From Carnobacterium maltaromaticum DSM 20342 (GTDB lineage Bacteria; Bacillota; Bacilli; Lactobacillales; Carnobacteriaceae): a stretch of 64,000 nt of DNA. Location of the stretch: positions 1,736,001 through 1,800,000 of the forward strand of contig NZ_JQMX01000001.1 of the NCBI RefSeq assembly GCF_000744945.1, written 5' to 3'. Shown here piece by piece: positions 34,322-44,436 of the stretch. Position 1 is the stretch's first letter. The number at the start of each line of letters is the position of its first letter. The position numbers were made by a program, and so were the translations under genes. Under the pieces are notes generated by a model. The model ran no database searches. It was not told where the DNA came from and worked only from the letters and a program-made list of their open reading frames with translations.

Positions 34322-36133
34322 CTATAGTCTTATTTTTATCAATAATGCGACATTTTTAGAAACGCCTAGCGCTTGAATATCTTTTAAGTCAGCCTCTTTT
34401 AATTTTTTTAATGAACCAAAATGTTTTAATAATTTGGTTCGTGTTTTAGGGCCGACTCCTGGAATTTGATCCAGTAAAGAAGACAAACTATTCTTGCTTC
34501 TTACTTGTCTATGAAAGGTAATAGCAAAACGGTGGACTTCATCCTGAATTCTTTGAACTAAATAAAATGCTGGACTTTTTGAATCAATTGGGACAACAGT
34601 TAATTCTTCACCAAATAATAAATTAGACGTTCGATGCTTGTCATCCTTAACCATTCCAGCTACAGGGATAGTTAATCCTAGTTCATTCTCTAGGACATTT
34701 AAAGCAGCGCGAACCTGTACAATTCCCCCATCCATTAAAATTAAGTCTGGTAATTCTTGTTTTTCTTTTAATAAACGTGTATACCGTCTTCGAATAACTT
34801 CTTCAGTTGTTGCGGCTTCATTACTCCCCACCACTGTCTTAATTTTATATTTACGATAATTCTTTTTTGAAGGACGTCCATTTTCGAACACAACCATCGC
34901 CGATACAGGACTTGTTCCTTGAATATTAGAATGATCAAAAGCCTCGATCCGTTTTAGCGAAGGCAAACCTAGTGCTTCGCCTAATTCTTCAGCAGCGCCA
35001 ATCGTTTTACGCTCATCCATTTCAATTAAATTAAAACGCTCATTTAAAGAAATTTGGCTATTTTGTGTGGCTAAATCTAATAAATTTTTCTTTTGTCCTC
35101 GAACTGGTACTCGAACGGCAACAGATAGAATATCACTGATTAGCTCTTTTTCAACACCTTCTGGAACTAGAATTTCTTTTGGCAGTAAATGATTTTTTTC
35201 ATTATAAAATTGTAAGATAAATGTTGCTAAATCTTCTTCACCACTACTCTGAATACAAGGGAATAATGCGGCTTCACGTTTAATTAAAGTCGCTTGGCGA
35301 ATTAAAAAGACTTGAATGGAAATCCAGCCTTTATCTACATAAAAGCTAAAAATATCTCGAGTTGTGTAGTCCGTTGAAATAATTTTTTGTTTTTCCACAG
35401 TTGCTTCAATGTAGCGTAATTGATCACGGTACTCTGCTGCTCGCTCATAAACTTGTTCTTCTGCAGCTTTCAGCATTTTTTCTTTTAATTCAGCTTTTAC
35501 TTTAGCTGTATCACCATTTAAAAAAGCTTTAATACGTTTAATTTGTGCCTCATAAACTTCAACAGGTACTTCATGATCGCAAGGACCTAAACATTGTCCC
35601 ATATGATAATAAAGACACGCTCGTCTTTGTCTACCAACACACCGTTTTAATGGATAAACTTTTTCAATAAAATGCATGGTTTCTGTCGCTGCATAAACAT
35701 TCGGATAAGGTCCAAAATAATGCCCACCATCCTTTTCAACATCAGATGTAATGATAAGGCGTGGGTCTCGGTCTCCAGTTATTTTAATATATGGATAGCT
35801 TGACCCTTCTTTTAGTTTAATATTGTACTTAGGATGATGTTTTTGAATTAAGGTAATTTCTAACAATAAGGCTTCCTTATCGGTTGATGTAATAATGGTT
35901 TCAAAATCAACGATTTCTTCTACTAATAAAAATGTTTTTCCGTCTTTAGTCCCACGAAAATAAGAAGTCACTCGATTTTTTAAATTTTTGGCTTTCCCAA
36001 CATAAATAATATCATCGGTTTTATTCTTCATAATATAACAACCAGGAAGTTCTGGTAATAGGGTTAATTTATTGCGTAATTGTTCCTTTGACACAGGATT
36101 CCCTCTTTTCATCTTTTTTTCCGAAGAATTCAT
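34322..36133 (-). CDS. uvrC: Excinuclease ABC subunit C
   Basis: A 603-residue nuclease subunit of nucleotide excision repair. The GIY-YIG domain lies at about 30-110 (GCYIMKNKTDDIIYVGKAKN), followed by a Cys-containing patch CVGRQRRACLYYHMGQCLGP, the UVR motif near residue 210 (MLKAAEEQVYERAAEYRDQL), the RNase H-like C-terminal nuclease (EAFDHSNIQGT, ILMDGGIVQV) and the helix-hairpin-helix end (LDQIPGVGPKTRTKLLKHFG). Full length. Its start follows the LacI gene stop by 18 bases, so both could share transcription. Confidence 0.97.
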   Translation of the reverse strand: MNSSEKKMKRGNPVSKEQLRNKLTLLPELPGCYIMKNKTDDIIYVGKAKNLKNRVTSYFRGTKDGKTFLLVEEIVDFETIITSTDKEALLLEITLIQKHHPKYNIKLKEGSSYPYIKITGDRDPRLIITSDVEKDGGHYFGPYPNVYAATETMHFIEKVYPLKRCVGRQRRACLYYHMGQCLGPCDHEVPVEVYEAQIKRIKAFLNGDTAKVKAELKEKMLKAAEEQVYERAAEYRDQLRYIEATVEKQKIISTDYTTRDIFSFYVDKGWISIQVFLIRQATLIKREAALFPCIQSSGEEDLATFILQFYNEKNHLLPKEILVPEGVEKELISDILSVAVRVPVRGQKKNLLDLATQNSQISLNERFNLIEMDERKTIGAAEELGEALGLPSLKRIEAFDHSNIQGTSPVSAMVVFENGRPSKKNYRKYKIKTVVGSNEAATTEEVIRRRYTRLLKEKQELPDLILMDGGIVQVRAALNVLENELGLTIPVAGMVKDDKHRTSNLLFGEELTVVPIDSKSPAFYLVQRIQDEVHRFAITFHRQVRSKNSLSSLLDQIPGVGPKTRTKLLKHFGSLKKLKEADLKDIQALGVSKNVALLIKIRL

Positions 36134-36151
36134 TCAAAAGAGCTTGTCAAT

Positions 36152-37120
36152 TTAAGTTGTTCCGCGAGTGATTAGTTTAAATGATAAAGGATGTAAAGGC
36201 AAATTTTTGTGCTTTAATTGATTATATAACTTAAAAAAGGCATTTTCAGCTTGTAAGTGCATCGGATAATCAATTGTCGTTAAATTAAATAGTTCTGCAA
36301 TCGAAGAGTTATCAAATCCAACAACTGCAACATCTTTAGGAACTGAAATACCTCGTTCACGTGCCTCTGCTAAAAAACCAACAGCAACATTATCTGTCGG
36401 GAAAAGTAGAGCTGTTGGTTTTTCTTTTTCAGCTTCCCACCATCGAGCTAATTCTCGTCCCTCGGTACTTGTATGCAAATTATAGCGACTTTTTTCTGCT
36501 TGTAACGCTACCCCTTTTTCTTGACAAAAATCTTGCCAAGCCTTATATCTAGCAACAGTATTTAAGCTTTTTTCAATGCCAAAAAAAGGGACGATTTCAC
36601 GGTGACCTTTTTCATAGAGATGATCCAAACCTAGTTTAAAGCCTTCATAATGATCCATAAAGACGGATTCTATTTTGGGTGACGTAACTCTTTGCCAAGT
36701 TACAATCGGTCCATACTTGCTATATTTTTCAATGACTTCCCATTCATTTGAACGTACAATTTGAAAGATTCCGTCAATTTGTTTTTGTTTTAGTTTTTGA
36801 AAAGCTTCAATCTCACTTTCTTGATGATAATCCGTTAATAAAAGTGTGACCTGATAGCCATATTTTTTAGCAATTGTTGCAAAACTACTTAAAAAATGTG
36901 AGAGTATATCTGAAAAGTCTGGCGACACGAGGCCAATTGTTTTTGTTTCACCATTTTTCAAGTAAATCGCATTTTGATTTGGTGTATAATCAAGATCATC
37001 CACGACTTTTTGAACTTTTTGTCGTGTTTCTTCTTTAACATAGCCTTTGCTATTAATAACTCTTGAAACTGTTGCTCGGGAAACACCTGCCAATTTCGCA
37101 ATCTCATTAATATTTGACAC
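36152..37120 (-). CDS. LacI-family regulator (paralogue of 58207-59178)
   Basis: 322 residues. The HTH is NINEIAKLAGVSRATVSRVI (residues 3-22) and the hinge and periplasmic-binding-like core follow (LVSPDFSDILSHFLSSF, VVGFDNSSIAELFNLTTIDY as VVGFDNSSIAELFNLTT). It is clearly paralogous to the regulator at 58207, sharing KYGPIVTWQRV and the C-terminal TTIDYP, KNLPL pattern. The effector is probably a sugar or derivative. It lies beyond the terminator of the cupin cluster with a TATAAT-like -10 near 37174 and probably has its own promoter. Confidence 0.92.
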   Translation of the reverse strand: MSNINEIAKLAGVSRATVSRVINSKGYVKEETRQKVQKVVDDLDYTPNQNAIYLKNGETKTIGLVSPDFSDILSHFLSSFATIAKKYGYQVTLLLTDYHQESEIEAFQKLKQKQIDGIFQIVRSNEWEVIEKYSKYGPIVTWQRVTSPKIESVFMDHYEGFKLGLDHLYEKGHREIVPFFGIEKSLNTVARYKAWQDFCQEKGVALQAEKSRYNLHTSTEGRELARWWEAEKEKPTALLFPTDNVAVGFLAEARERGISVPKDVAVVGFDNSSIAELFNLTTIDYPMHLQAENAFFKLYNQLKHKNLPLHPLSFKLITRGTT

Positions 37121-37189
37121 TACAGTCTCCCCCTTTTTAACCTATACTTATTTTAGCTATTCTTTACTTACTTATTATACCACGAACAA

Positions 37190-37230
37190 AAAAAGCCTTC
37201 ACCTACTTAGAAAAGGCAGGTTAAGGCTTT
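37190..37230 (-). terminator. Terminator of the TIM-barrel/cupin cluster
   Basis: AAAGCCTT (37192-37199) pairs with AAGGCTTT (37223-37230), with inner ACCT and AGGT pairing, and a 7-T run on the minus strand. Confidence 0.83.
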
Positions 37231-37236
37231 TAGTAA

Positions 37237-37641
37237 TTAATTTTTTTGAGGTGCAGTAATTTGGCAATCCGGATCATTTTTCATGGCTATTTCAGGACCT
37301 GAATAGTGATAGATAGCTAGAATTTCTAATGGATCTTTGCCATTATTAATAGTGGAGTGATAAACACCCGCTGGAATTCGAATTAACTCCCCTGCTTCAA
37401 TTTCTTTTTCTACTTTACCTGTATCTAACTCTAAACTTTGCACTCCTGTTCCTTTTAGAACATAAAGCACTTCTTCGCAGCCCTCATGATTGTGACGTTG
37501 ATGCCCTTCACCTGGAAATAGATTCACTACCCCCGTTACCATTACCTTGCTACCTGTTACTTGAGGTTCATTTAACCATTGTAATGTTCCCCATGAAAAA
37601 CCTTGTGTTTCAACATCTTCAGTCTTAACAAAATACTTCAT
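37237..37641 (-). CDS. Cupin-domain protein
   Basis: A 134-residue single cupin barrel. The metal-binding motif 1 is GHQRHNHEGCEEVLYVLKG (His, His, Glu), and motif 2 is IPAGVYHSTINNG. These are isomerases, epimerases or dioxygenases acting on small metabolites; the substrate is unknown. GGAGG lies before the ATG. It is the last gene of a cluster with two uncharacterised enzymes, and a hairpin repeat occupies the gap before it. Confidence 0.88.
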   Translation of the reverse strand: MKYFVKTEDVETQGFSWGTLQWLNEPQVTGSKVMVTGVVNLFPGEGHQRHNHEGCEEVLYVLKGTGVQSLELDTGKVEKEIEAGELIRIPAGVYHSTINNGKDPLEILAIYHYSGPEIAMKNDPDCQITAPQKN

Positions 37642-37661
37642 TATCCATTACCTCCATTATT

Positions 37662-37778
37662 TAAAAACTTGTTGAATCGGTTAGCTCTAGTAGAAAAATA
37701 GGGAATGGAAGGAATGACGCTTTTTGTCATTTTTACCATTCACCTTTTTCCGAGGAGTTGGCTCATAAGAGCTAGCCT
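37662..37778 (-). repeat. Dispersed hairpin repeat, copy c (upstream of the cupin gene)
   Basis: On the gene strand: GGCTAGCTCTTATGAGCC, AACTCCTC, then GGAAAAAGG and GTGAATGG pair with CCATTCCCTATTTTTC, with AATGAC-GTCATT at the tip, and AGAGCTAACC closing against GGCTAGCTCT. It ends with GATTCAACAAGTTTTTAAA before GGAGG. The outer arm overlaps the stop codon of the upstream gene. It is the most complete copy of the family. Confidence 0.8.
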
Positions 37779-38604
37779 ACTTAATTGCTTTAAATTTCTC
37801 AGTTTGCTCACGAATTCCTTTTTCGGCCGCGAAACGTTCGATACTTGATGCTCCAAAAAATCCATCTAAATCTTTGGTTTTATTTAATACATACTGGGCA
37901 TCTTCCGGTTCAGCAATTGGTCCGCCATGACAAATAACTAAAATTTCAGGATTTACAGCTTTACCAGCAGCGATAATTTTTTCGATTCGCTCCACACAAT
38001 CATCTAATGTTAAAGCTGTTTTAGCCCCAATGCTCCCTTTAGTAGTTAATCCCATATGTGCTACTAAAATATCAGCACCTGCCTCAGCCATATCCTGTGC
38101 TTGCTTTTCATCAAATACATAGGGCGTTGTGAGTAAATTTAATTGATGAGCTTCACGAATCATTTCGACTTCTAGTTCGTATCCCATATTTGTTTCTTCT
38201 AAATTCTGGCGAAAGTTACCATCAATTAATCCAACAGTGGGAAAATTTTGCACTCCGTTAAAGCCTTGTGCTTGTAATTGCTGTAAATAAACACTCATTA
38301 CACGGAATGGGTCCGTTCCACACACACCTGCTAAAACTGGTGTGTGTTCCACAACAGGTAAGACTTCTTGCCCCATTTCCACTACAATCTGATTCGCATC
38401 ACCATAGGAAAGTAAGCCGGCAAGAGAACCGCGCCCTGCCATCCGATAACGACCAGAATTATAGATAATTAACATATCTGCACCACCAGCTTCACTACTC
38501 TTGGCTGTAATTCCTGTGCCTGCACCAACACCGACTAAATACTCACCTTTTTTTCTTTTGTTATAAAAACTATTCATGATTTCGTTTCTTGTTTGCTTGT
38601 TCAT
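37777..38604 (-). CDS. PEP-hydrolase-like TIM-barrel enzyme (PF09370 type)
   Basis: 275 residues with the pattern of the TIM-barrel family annotated as phosphoenolpyruvate hydrolase-like or TIM-barrel signal transduction: [56 protein letters not shown] and [13 protein letters not shown]. The true reaction is unknown. The neighbouring regulator carries a paralogous barrel that shares these motifs. It is cotranscribed with the UPF0261 gene and the cupin. Confidence 0.85.
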   Translation of the reverse strand: MNKQTRNEIMNSFYNKRKKGEYLVGVGAGTGITAKSSEAGGADMLIIYNSGRYRMAGRGSLAGLLSYGDANQIVVEMGQEVLPVVEHTPVLAGVCGTDPFRVMSVYLQQLQAQGFNGVQNFPTVGLIDGNFRQNLEETNMGYELEVEMIREAHQLNLLTTPYVFDEKQAQDMAEAGADILVAHMGLTTKGSIGAKTALTLDDCVERIEKIIAAGKAVNPEILVICHGGPIAEPEDAQYVLNKTKDLDGFFGASSIERFAAEKGIREQTEKFKAIK

Positions 38605-38652
38605 TTTTCTTCACAACTCCTTTTATTTATTTTCGATTAGGTTTATTAATTG

Positions 38653-39838
38653 TTATGCTGCATATTGCGCAAAGGTAGAATCGTTAATTGCTTCATCCCG
38701 TTGGATAATCTTGACTAGTGGATTTCTTAGATTCTCTTTTAATGATTTAAATAGTTGTTGATCCTCTATTGGACCGTAAAAAGGCTGACCCTCTATATCA
38801 ATAGCAGAGATACCTTTTAAAGGCAATATAAGTACCGTTTTTCCAGTAGCTAAATTTAATTTCTCAGCTATTTTTTCACCTAATTGCTGATTTTCTGCTT
38901 TTGTCGTGCGCATCAATGTAATTGTCGGATTGTGTTGATACAAATTGCGTTGTTTATATTTTTCTGGCACAGTTTCGATAGGTCCAAAATTGACCATATC
39001 TAAAGCACCAACTGAAACTACTTGAGGAGTACCTGTTAAAGCTGCTGCTTCTAAACGAGTTGGACCCGCACTTAATACCCCACCAAATAATTCATCTGCC
39101 CACTCAGTAATCGACAAATCTAAAACGCCTTCAATAAAGCCATCCTGAACCAACGATTCCATTATTTTCCCACCTGTACCTGTCGTATGGAACACTAAAA
39201 CTTCATAACCTGATTGTTCTAAAAATTCTCTAGCTACTGTTACTGCTGGAGTCGTTACGCCAAACATACTAGCTGCAATTAAGGGTTTATGCCTTACTTC
39301 TTCTTTAAAATTAGTCGTTAACATACCACTAATCGCGTAAACAGCATTTGTAAATAACTTCGTCGAAATTGAATTTAAACCAGCAACATCCACAATTGAT
39401 GGAATCATAATAATATCACTAGTCCCAACATATGGGGTCACATCTCCTGCTGCCATCGTAGAGACCATAATCTTTGGTACACCAATTGGTAATTTTTGCA
39501 TCGCTGGCGTCACTAATGAGGTTCCTCCAGAGCCACCAAATGATAAAACACCTTGAAATTTATCTTTCTTGTATAATTCTGGAAGTACTTCTTTTAGACC
39601 TTGCACTAATTTTTCAGTCGCAAATGCTCGATCTTTTCTTTCAACTAATTCAGCAATTGTAACCCCTGCAGCTTCTGCTATCACCGCATTATCAATATCT
39701 GGTTTAAACTGTGCTTTAAAGACACCTGTATGGACTGTTAGAACTTCCAAACCTTTTTGTTGAAGCAATTTTTTTACGTATAAAATATTCTTCCCCTTTT
39801 GTATCTAGTGTTCCAACTAATGCAACAGTTTTTTTCAT
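38653..39838 (-). pseudogene. UPF0261/Tm-1-like ATP-binding protein, frameshifted near the N-terminus
   Basis: The main frame codes 371 residues (38653-39768) of a UPF0261 protein, with SFGGSGGTSLVTPAMQKLP and FHTTGTGGKIMESLVQDGF. The proper start is at 39838, in another frame: after AAAGGAG, the ATG codes MKKTVALVGTLDTKGEEYF, the conserved family N-terminus. A run of seven T (plus strand 39769-39775) has one base too many; with six the frames join as EEYFIRKKLLQQKG. Uncorrected, the first frame stops after about 41 codons. It may be a true mutation, slippage or a sequencing error. Homologues work with TIM-barrel partners as here. Confidence 0.85.
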
Positions 39839-39874
39839 TATAAACGAGCTCCTTTCCTAATGATTACACTTTAA

Positions 39875-39911
39875 ATTATAAGAGTAACAGCCAAGGAATA
39901 AAACGTTTTCA
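39875..39911 (-). promoter_or_regulatory. Promoter region with cre site of the UPF0261/TIM-barrel/cupin cluster
   Basis: On the minus strand a -10 TATAAT (39875-39880) lacks a good -35. A cre-like TGAAAACGTTTTAT (39898-39911) matches the CcpA consensus at 13 of 14 positions and covers the -35 area. A weak -35 fits activator dependence, for which the AraC-type regulator just upstream is the obvious candidate. Confidence 0.6.
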
Positions 39912-39935
39912 AAACAGTTTAACTAGTGTTTATCT

Positions 39936-41135
39936 TCACTCCTTTGTTCTAGCATTGCTATATTCAGAAGGTGAAGTTCCCATATACTTTTTAAATATTT
40001 TATTAAACTGAGCATAATCCGGATAACCAACTAAGAAGGCAATTTCTTTGAAAGAAAGTCTTTGTGGTTTAGCCATCAGTTCAATCGCTTTATTTATGCG
40101 AAATTTAATTAGATATTCAGTAAAACTTGCTCCCGTTTTCTTTTTAAACAATGTACTAAGATAGCTACTTGTCACATGAGCTACTTGTGCTAAATCCTCT
40201 AAATAAATACCCTCATGGTAATTTTGTTCTATATATTTTTCTACAAAAACTACATAATCATAATGTTTATCGATACCATCTAACATTTGAGACATCAAAC
40301 TAGTATCTTGGCTATCTTTTGGGCTTTTAAATTCTTTCGCTTTTTGAATAATTAATTCTTCTGGCGTTATTCGATCAAAAGTGGAACCACCGATATAACC
40401 ATTTAACCCCGGAATCTGGTTATAAATATAACGAATATCAATTAAACTGCTCACCGGCCCACCATAAATCATAGTAATAACATTTGGGCGTATTTCTCGA
40501 CTCACTTTCACTATTTCATTAGCAGAGGCAATTACATTGGCTAAGCTTAATACTTTTTTAGCTCCTAGTTTGCCACCTCTTGTTAGTCCACAGTGAAAGC
40601 AAATAACATCTGCACCAACTTCTGTCATTTGACGGGCTTGCTCTTGGTTAAAGACAAAAGCAATTGTAAATAACTTCTGATCATGGGCTAACTTAATTGC
40701 CTCAACTTCTAATTGATACGAACAGCCGCTTTCTTCCAAAGCCTCACTAAACTGGCCATCTAACAAACCGACAGTTGGATAGTTATTTACTCCGGAAAAA
40801 CCGTTCGACTTTATCGTACCAATGAAATTAACTAAATCAATCGTGGGATCTGTTGCATTTAAACCAAAAATAATCGGTGTATGCTGCAACAAAGGTAAAA
40901 TCTCTTTTGTTGCAAAATTTAAAACCTCTTGATTGCTATTTTCAAATGGTAAAAAACCTGCTAATGAACTTCTACCTCGTACCCTAAAACGCCCAGAGTT
41001 CAAAGCTAAAATAAAATCTGCTCCACCTTTTTGCACCTGACTAGCGCTCATACCCGATCCAGTTGCAACACCCAGAAGACGGTTGCCAGCTATTAATTCT
41101 CGGCGAATTTTCTTGGTTATTTTTTCAACTTCCAT
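39936..41135 (-). CDS. AraC-family regulator with N-terminal PEP-hydrolase-like TIM barrel
   Basis: 399 residues. Residues 1-280 form a TIM barrel paralogous to the enzyme at 37777: GVATGSGMSASQVQKGGADF, LNSGRFRVRGRSSLAGFLPF, GLNATDP, NYPTVGLLDG and MIYGGPVSS match segment by segment. Residues 295-395 are an AraC double HTH (LEDLAQVAHVTSSYLSTLFK and FKEIAFLVGYPDYAQFNKIF). The barrel is probably a sensor for the substrate of the linked enzyme. ATG at 41135 follows GAGGGG; a TTG lies one codon earlier. It precedes the enzyme genes on the same strand. Confidence 0.88.
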   Translation of the reverse strand: MEVEKITKKIRRELIAGNRLLGVATGSGMSASQVQKGGADFILALNSGRFRVRGRSSLAGFLPFENSNQEVLNFATKEILPLLQHTPIIFGLNATDPTIDLVNFIGTIKSNGFSGVNNYPTVGLLDGQFSEALEESGCSYQLEVEAIKLAHDQKLFTIAFVFNQEQARQMTEVGADVICFHCGLTRGGKLGAKKVLSLANVIASANEIVKVSREIRPNVITMIYGGPVSSLIDIRYIYNQIPGLNGYIGGSTFDRITPEELIIQKAKEFKSPKDSQDTSLMSQMLDGIDKHYDYVVFVEKYIEQNYHEGIYLEDLAQVAHVTSSYLSTLFKKKTGASFTEYLIKFRINKAIELMAKPQRLSFKEIAFLVGYPDYAQFNKIFKKYMGTSPSEYSNARTKE

Positions 41136-41263
41136 CAAACTTTCCCCTCTCTTTTAACACTTCATATTATTTCTAGTGTAGCACTAAAAATAGCCTTTTC
41201 CAGTTAAATTTTGACTAAAGCTTGACATGGAATGCATCTCACAAATTATACTTTCAGTATTAA

Positions 41264-42730
<1,467 letters not shown>

Positions 42731-42741
42731 ATAAATGCATA

Positions 42742-42785
42742 AAACGAAAAAAGGCTTTCTTTATGGGAAAGTCCTTTTTTCGTTT
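42742..42785. terminator. Bidirectional terminator
   Basis: AAACGAAAAAAGG and CTTTC pair with GAAAG and CCTTTTTTCGTTT; outer bases extend the symmetry. It lies between the GH1 gene and convergent ceo. Confidence 0.88.
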
Positions 42786-42793
42786 ATTTGCAT

Positions 42794-43765
42794 TTAACGG
42801 TCTTGGAACTTGTTGATATCTTGATCCATTATTTTTCCATCTTCAATAATTAATGCATCTCTTAAAATAGGATTCGGATTTCCTTCAATTAAATCATCGA
42901 TATACTTACTAGTTTCTTCAGAAATTGCAGCAGTAGCTGTCTGATAAAAAATACTTGGGGTATGATCAACAGCATAATGTAAAATACCGTCAACATAGTA
43001 GGTAGGGTCTTCGAAGGTAGTCGGTAACGTTGTTTCAATGGCGCCATGTTCATCACAGCTGATATCAATAATCATTGCACCTTTTTTCATTCGTTTTAAA
43101 TCTTTTTCATAAATGATATGGTCATGTCGCGTCGTATCCCAAAGAATTGCGTTAACAATGACATCATAATCACCTAATTCTTTTTTAAATAGCGCTTCTT
43201 GGTTTCGATTGTAAATACAGACATCTGCTCCCAATTTAGTTAAAATACGATTGGCTCCTTGAGCTGTACTTCCTCTACCTAAAATAGCCACTTTTGTGTC
43301 ATAGGGCATCCGCCCATTAAGTAAATAAGCATGAACAATTCCACTTTCTCCTGCTAATTCATTATTGCGCCAATAAGAATGACGATTCATATAATACATT
43401 TTTTCCCATGCGTAAGCAGAACTTTTTTGTTCAATTAAAAGATCTGTAATGTCTCGATTTTGGACTGCATGAACCCAACCAAATATCAGTTGTCCTGGTA
43501 ACAAATTCTGTAAAAATTCAGCATCTCCAATCTTAGGTTCACAAATAATATCTTGCTGCAACGCCACTTCACGGGAAACAATCTGACAACCTAAAGCCAA
43601 ATATTCCTCATCGGCAATATTTAAAACGTTTCCATAGTTCTTTTCAAAAAATAATTGAGTAGGATTTTGAATAATTTTGATATCTTTTGGTAATAAAGCA
43701 CGGCGATGTTCGTTCTCTTTATGGCTTATCACAAAACCCATGGTCTTCTTCTTAACAGATCGCAT
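42794..43765 (-). CDS. ceo: N5-(carboxyethyl)ornithine synthase
   Basis: A 323-residue enzyme related to alanine dehydrogenase. In Lactococcus lactis it condenses pyruvate with ornithine or lysine and reduces the imine with NADPH to carboxyethyl amino acids. The start TMGFVISHKENEHRRALLP, the middle QQDIICEPKIGDAEFLQNLL and the nucleotide-binding motif VAILGRGSTAQGA match that enzyme as I recall it. GGAGG lies 7 bases before the ATG at 43765; an upstream in-frame start lacks a site. Single gene with no ornithine pathway genes nearby. Confidence 0.9.
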   Translation of the reverse strand: MRSVKKKTMGFVISHKENEHRRALLPKDIKIIQNPTQLFFEKNYGNVLNIADEEYLALGCQIVSREVALQQDIICEPKIGDAEFLQNLLPGQLIFGWVHAVQNRDITDLLIEQKSSAYAWEKMYYMNRHSYWRNNELAGESGIVHAYLLNGRMPYDTKVAILGRGSTAQGANRILTKLGADVCIYNRNQEALFKKELGDYDVIVNAILWDTTRHDHIIYEKDLKRMKKGAMIIDISCDEHGAIETTLPTTFEDPTYYVDGILHYAVDHTPSIFYQTATAAISEETSKYIDDLIEGNPNPILRDALIIEDGKIMDQDINKFQDR

Positions 43766-43798
43766 CTTTTCTACCTCCAATAAACTATTTTTACACAT

Positions 43799-44097
43799 GT
43801 AAAATCTTATTCAGCTTCCCTCCTCTGGCCTTATTCTGACACACTTCCCTTAGATATTCAAACTTGAAGGGCATAAAGTAGGCAAGATTATCTTTAGATA
43901 CTTTGATAAAATTCTTTAAACAATTCTTAAACCAGAAGTATAAAATTCAGTTTCCATACCTTATAATTTTATTATCCTTGTCATAACCTGGGTAAACTAA
44001 ACTAGAGGGAAGGCTAATTAAAAACTATTGAAAACAACTTTTTTATTAATATCCATCCATATAGAACCTTTGAGCAAAAATAGTACCTAGATATCCA
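43799..44097. other. Intergenic region, no gene seen
   Basis: AT-rich, with stops in all frames. It must hold the ceo promoter (minus strand); TTGAAT and CAGAAT spaced by 17 bases near 43840-43870 are a weak candidate. I see no repeat or conserved element. Confidence 0.4.
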
Positions 44098-44153
44098 CAA
44101 AAAAAACTGACTAGTACAAATCCGGTTCATCACCGGTTTCATACTAGTCAGTT
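44098..44153 (-). terminator. Terminator of the 85-residue gene
   Basis: AACTGACTAGTA (44105-44116) pairs with TACTAGTCAGTT (44142-44153), and an inner CCGGT-ACCGG pair gives a two-stage stem. A T run of eight follows on the minus strand. Confidence 0.88.
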
Positions 44154-44159
44154 AAGAAT

Positions 44160-44408
44160 TTATTGTTTAGCTAGACTGAATAAAAATAAATTATTGAATG
44201 TATTGTAATCAACATAGCCAACCACAACATCTTGATAGACAAATTTCTTACCAAGTTTTACTGTTCCAGCTTGATAGGCTTCTTCAACTGCCTCAGCTAA
44301 CTCAGAGTAAAATAAATCAATATCTTCAATTGAGCCTTTTTCAGCTTCCCATTTATCTAGAAATGCCTGCTCATCTTTTTCATGATAAAAATCAATATCA
44401 ACTGCCAT
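44160..44408 (-). CDS. Small acidic hypothetical protein
   Basis: 82 residues from the ATG at 44408 (AGGTGC upstream; a GTG at 44417 is an alternative). Acidic and helical with DEQAFLDKWEAEKGSIEDID and a short hydrophobic C-terminus (YNTFNNLFLFSLA). I do not recognise it. It follows the 3D-domain wall protein gene by 28 bases and may be cotranscribed with it. Confidence 0.6.
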   Translation of the reverse strand: MAVDIDFYHEKDEQAFLDKWEAEKGSIEDIDLFYSELAEAVEEAYQAGTVKLGKKFVYQDVVVGYVDYNTFNNLFLFSLAKQ

Positions 44409-44436
44409 CGTTTGCACCTATTTCTATCTTAGATGT

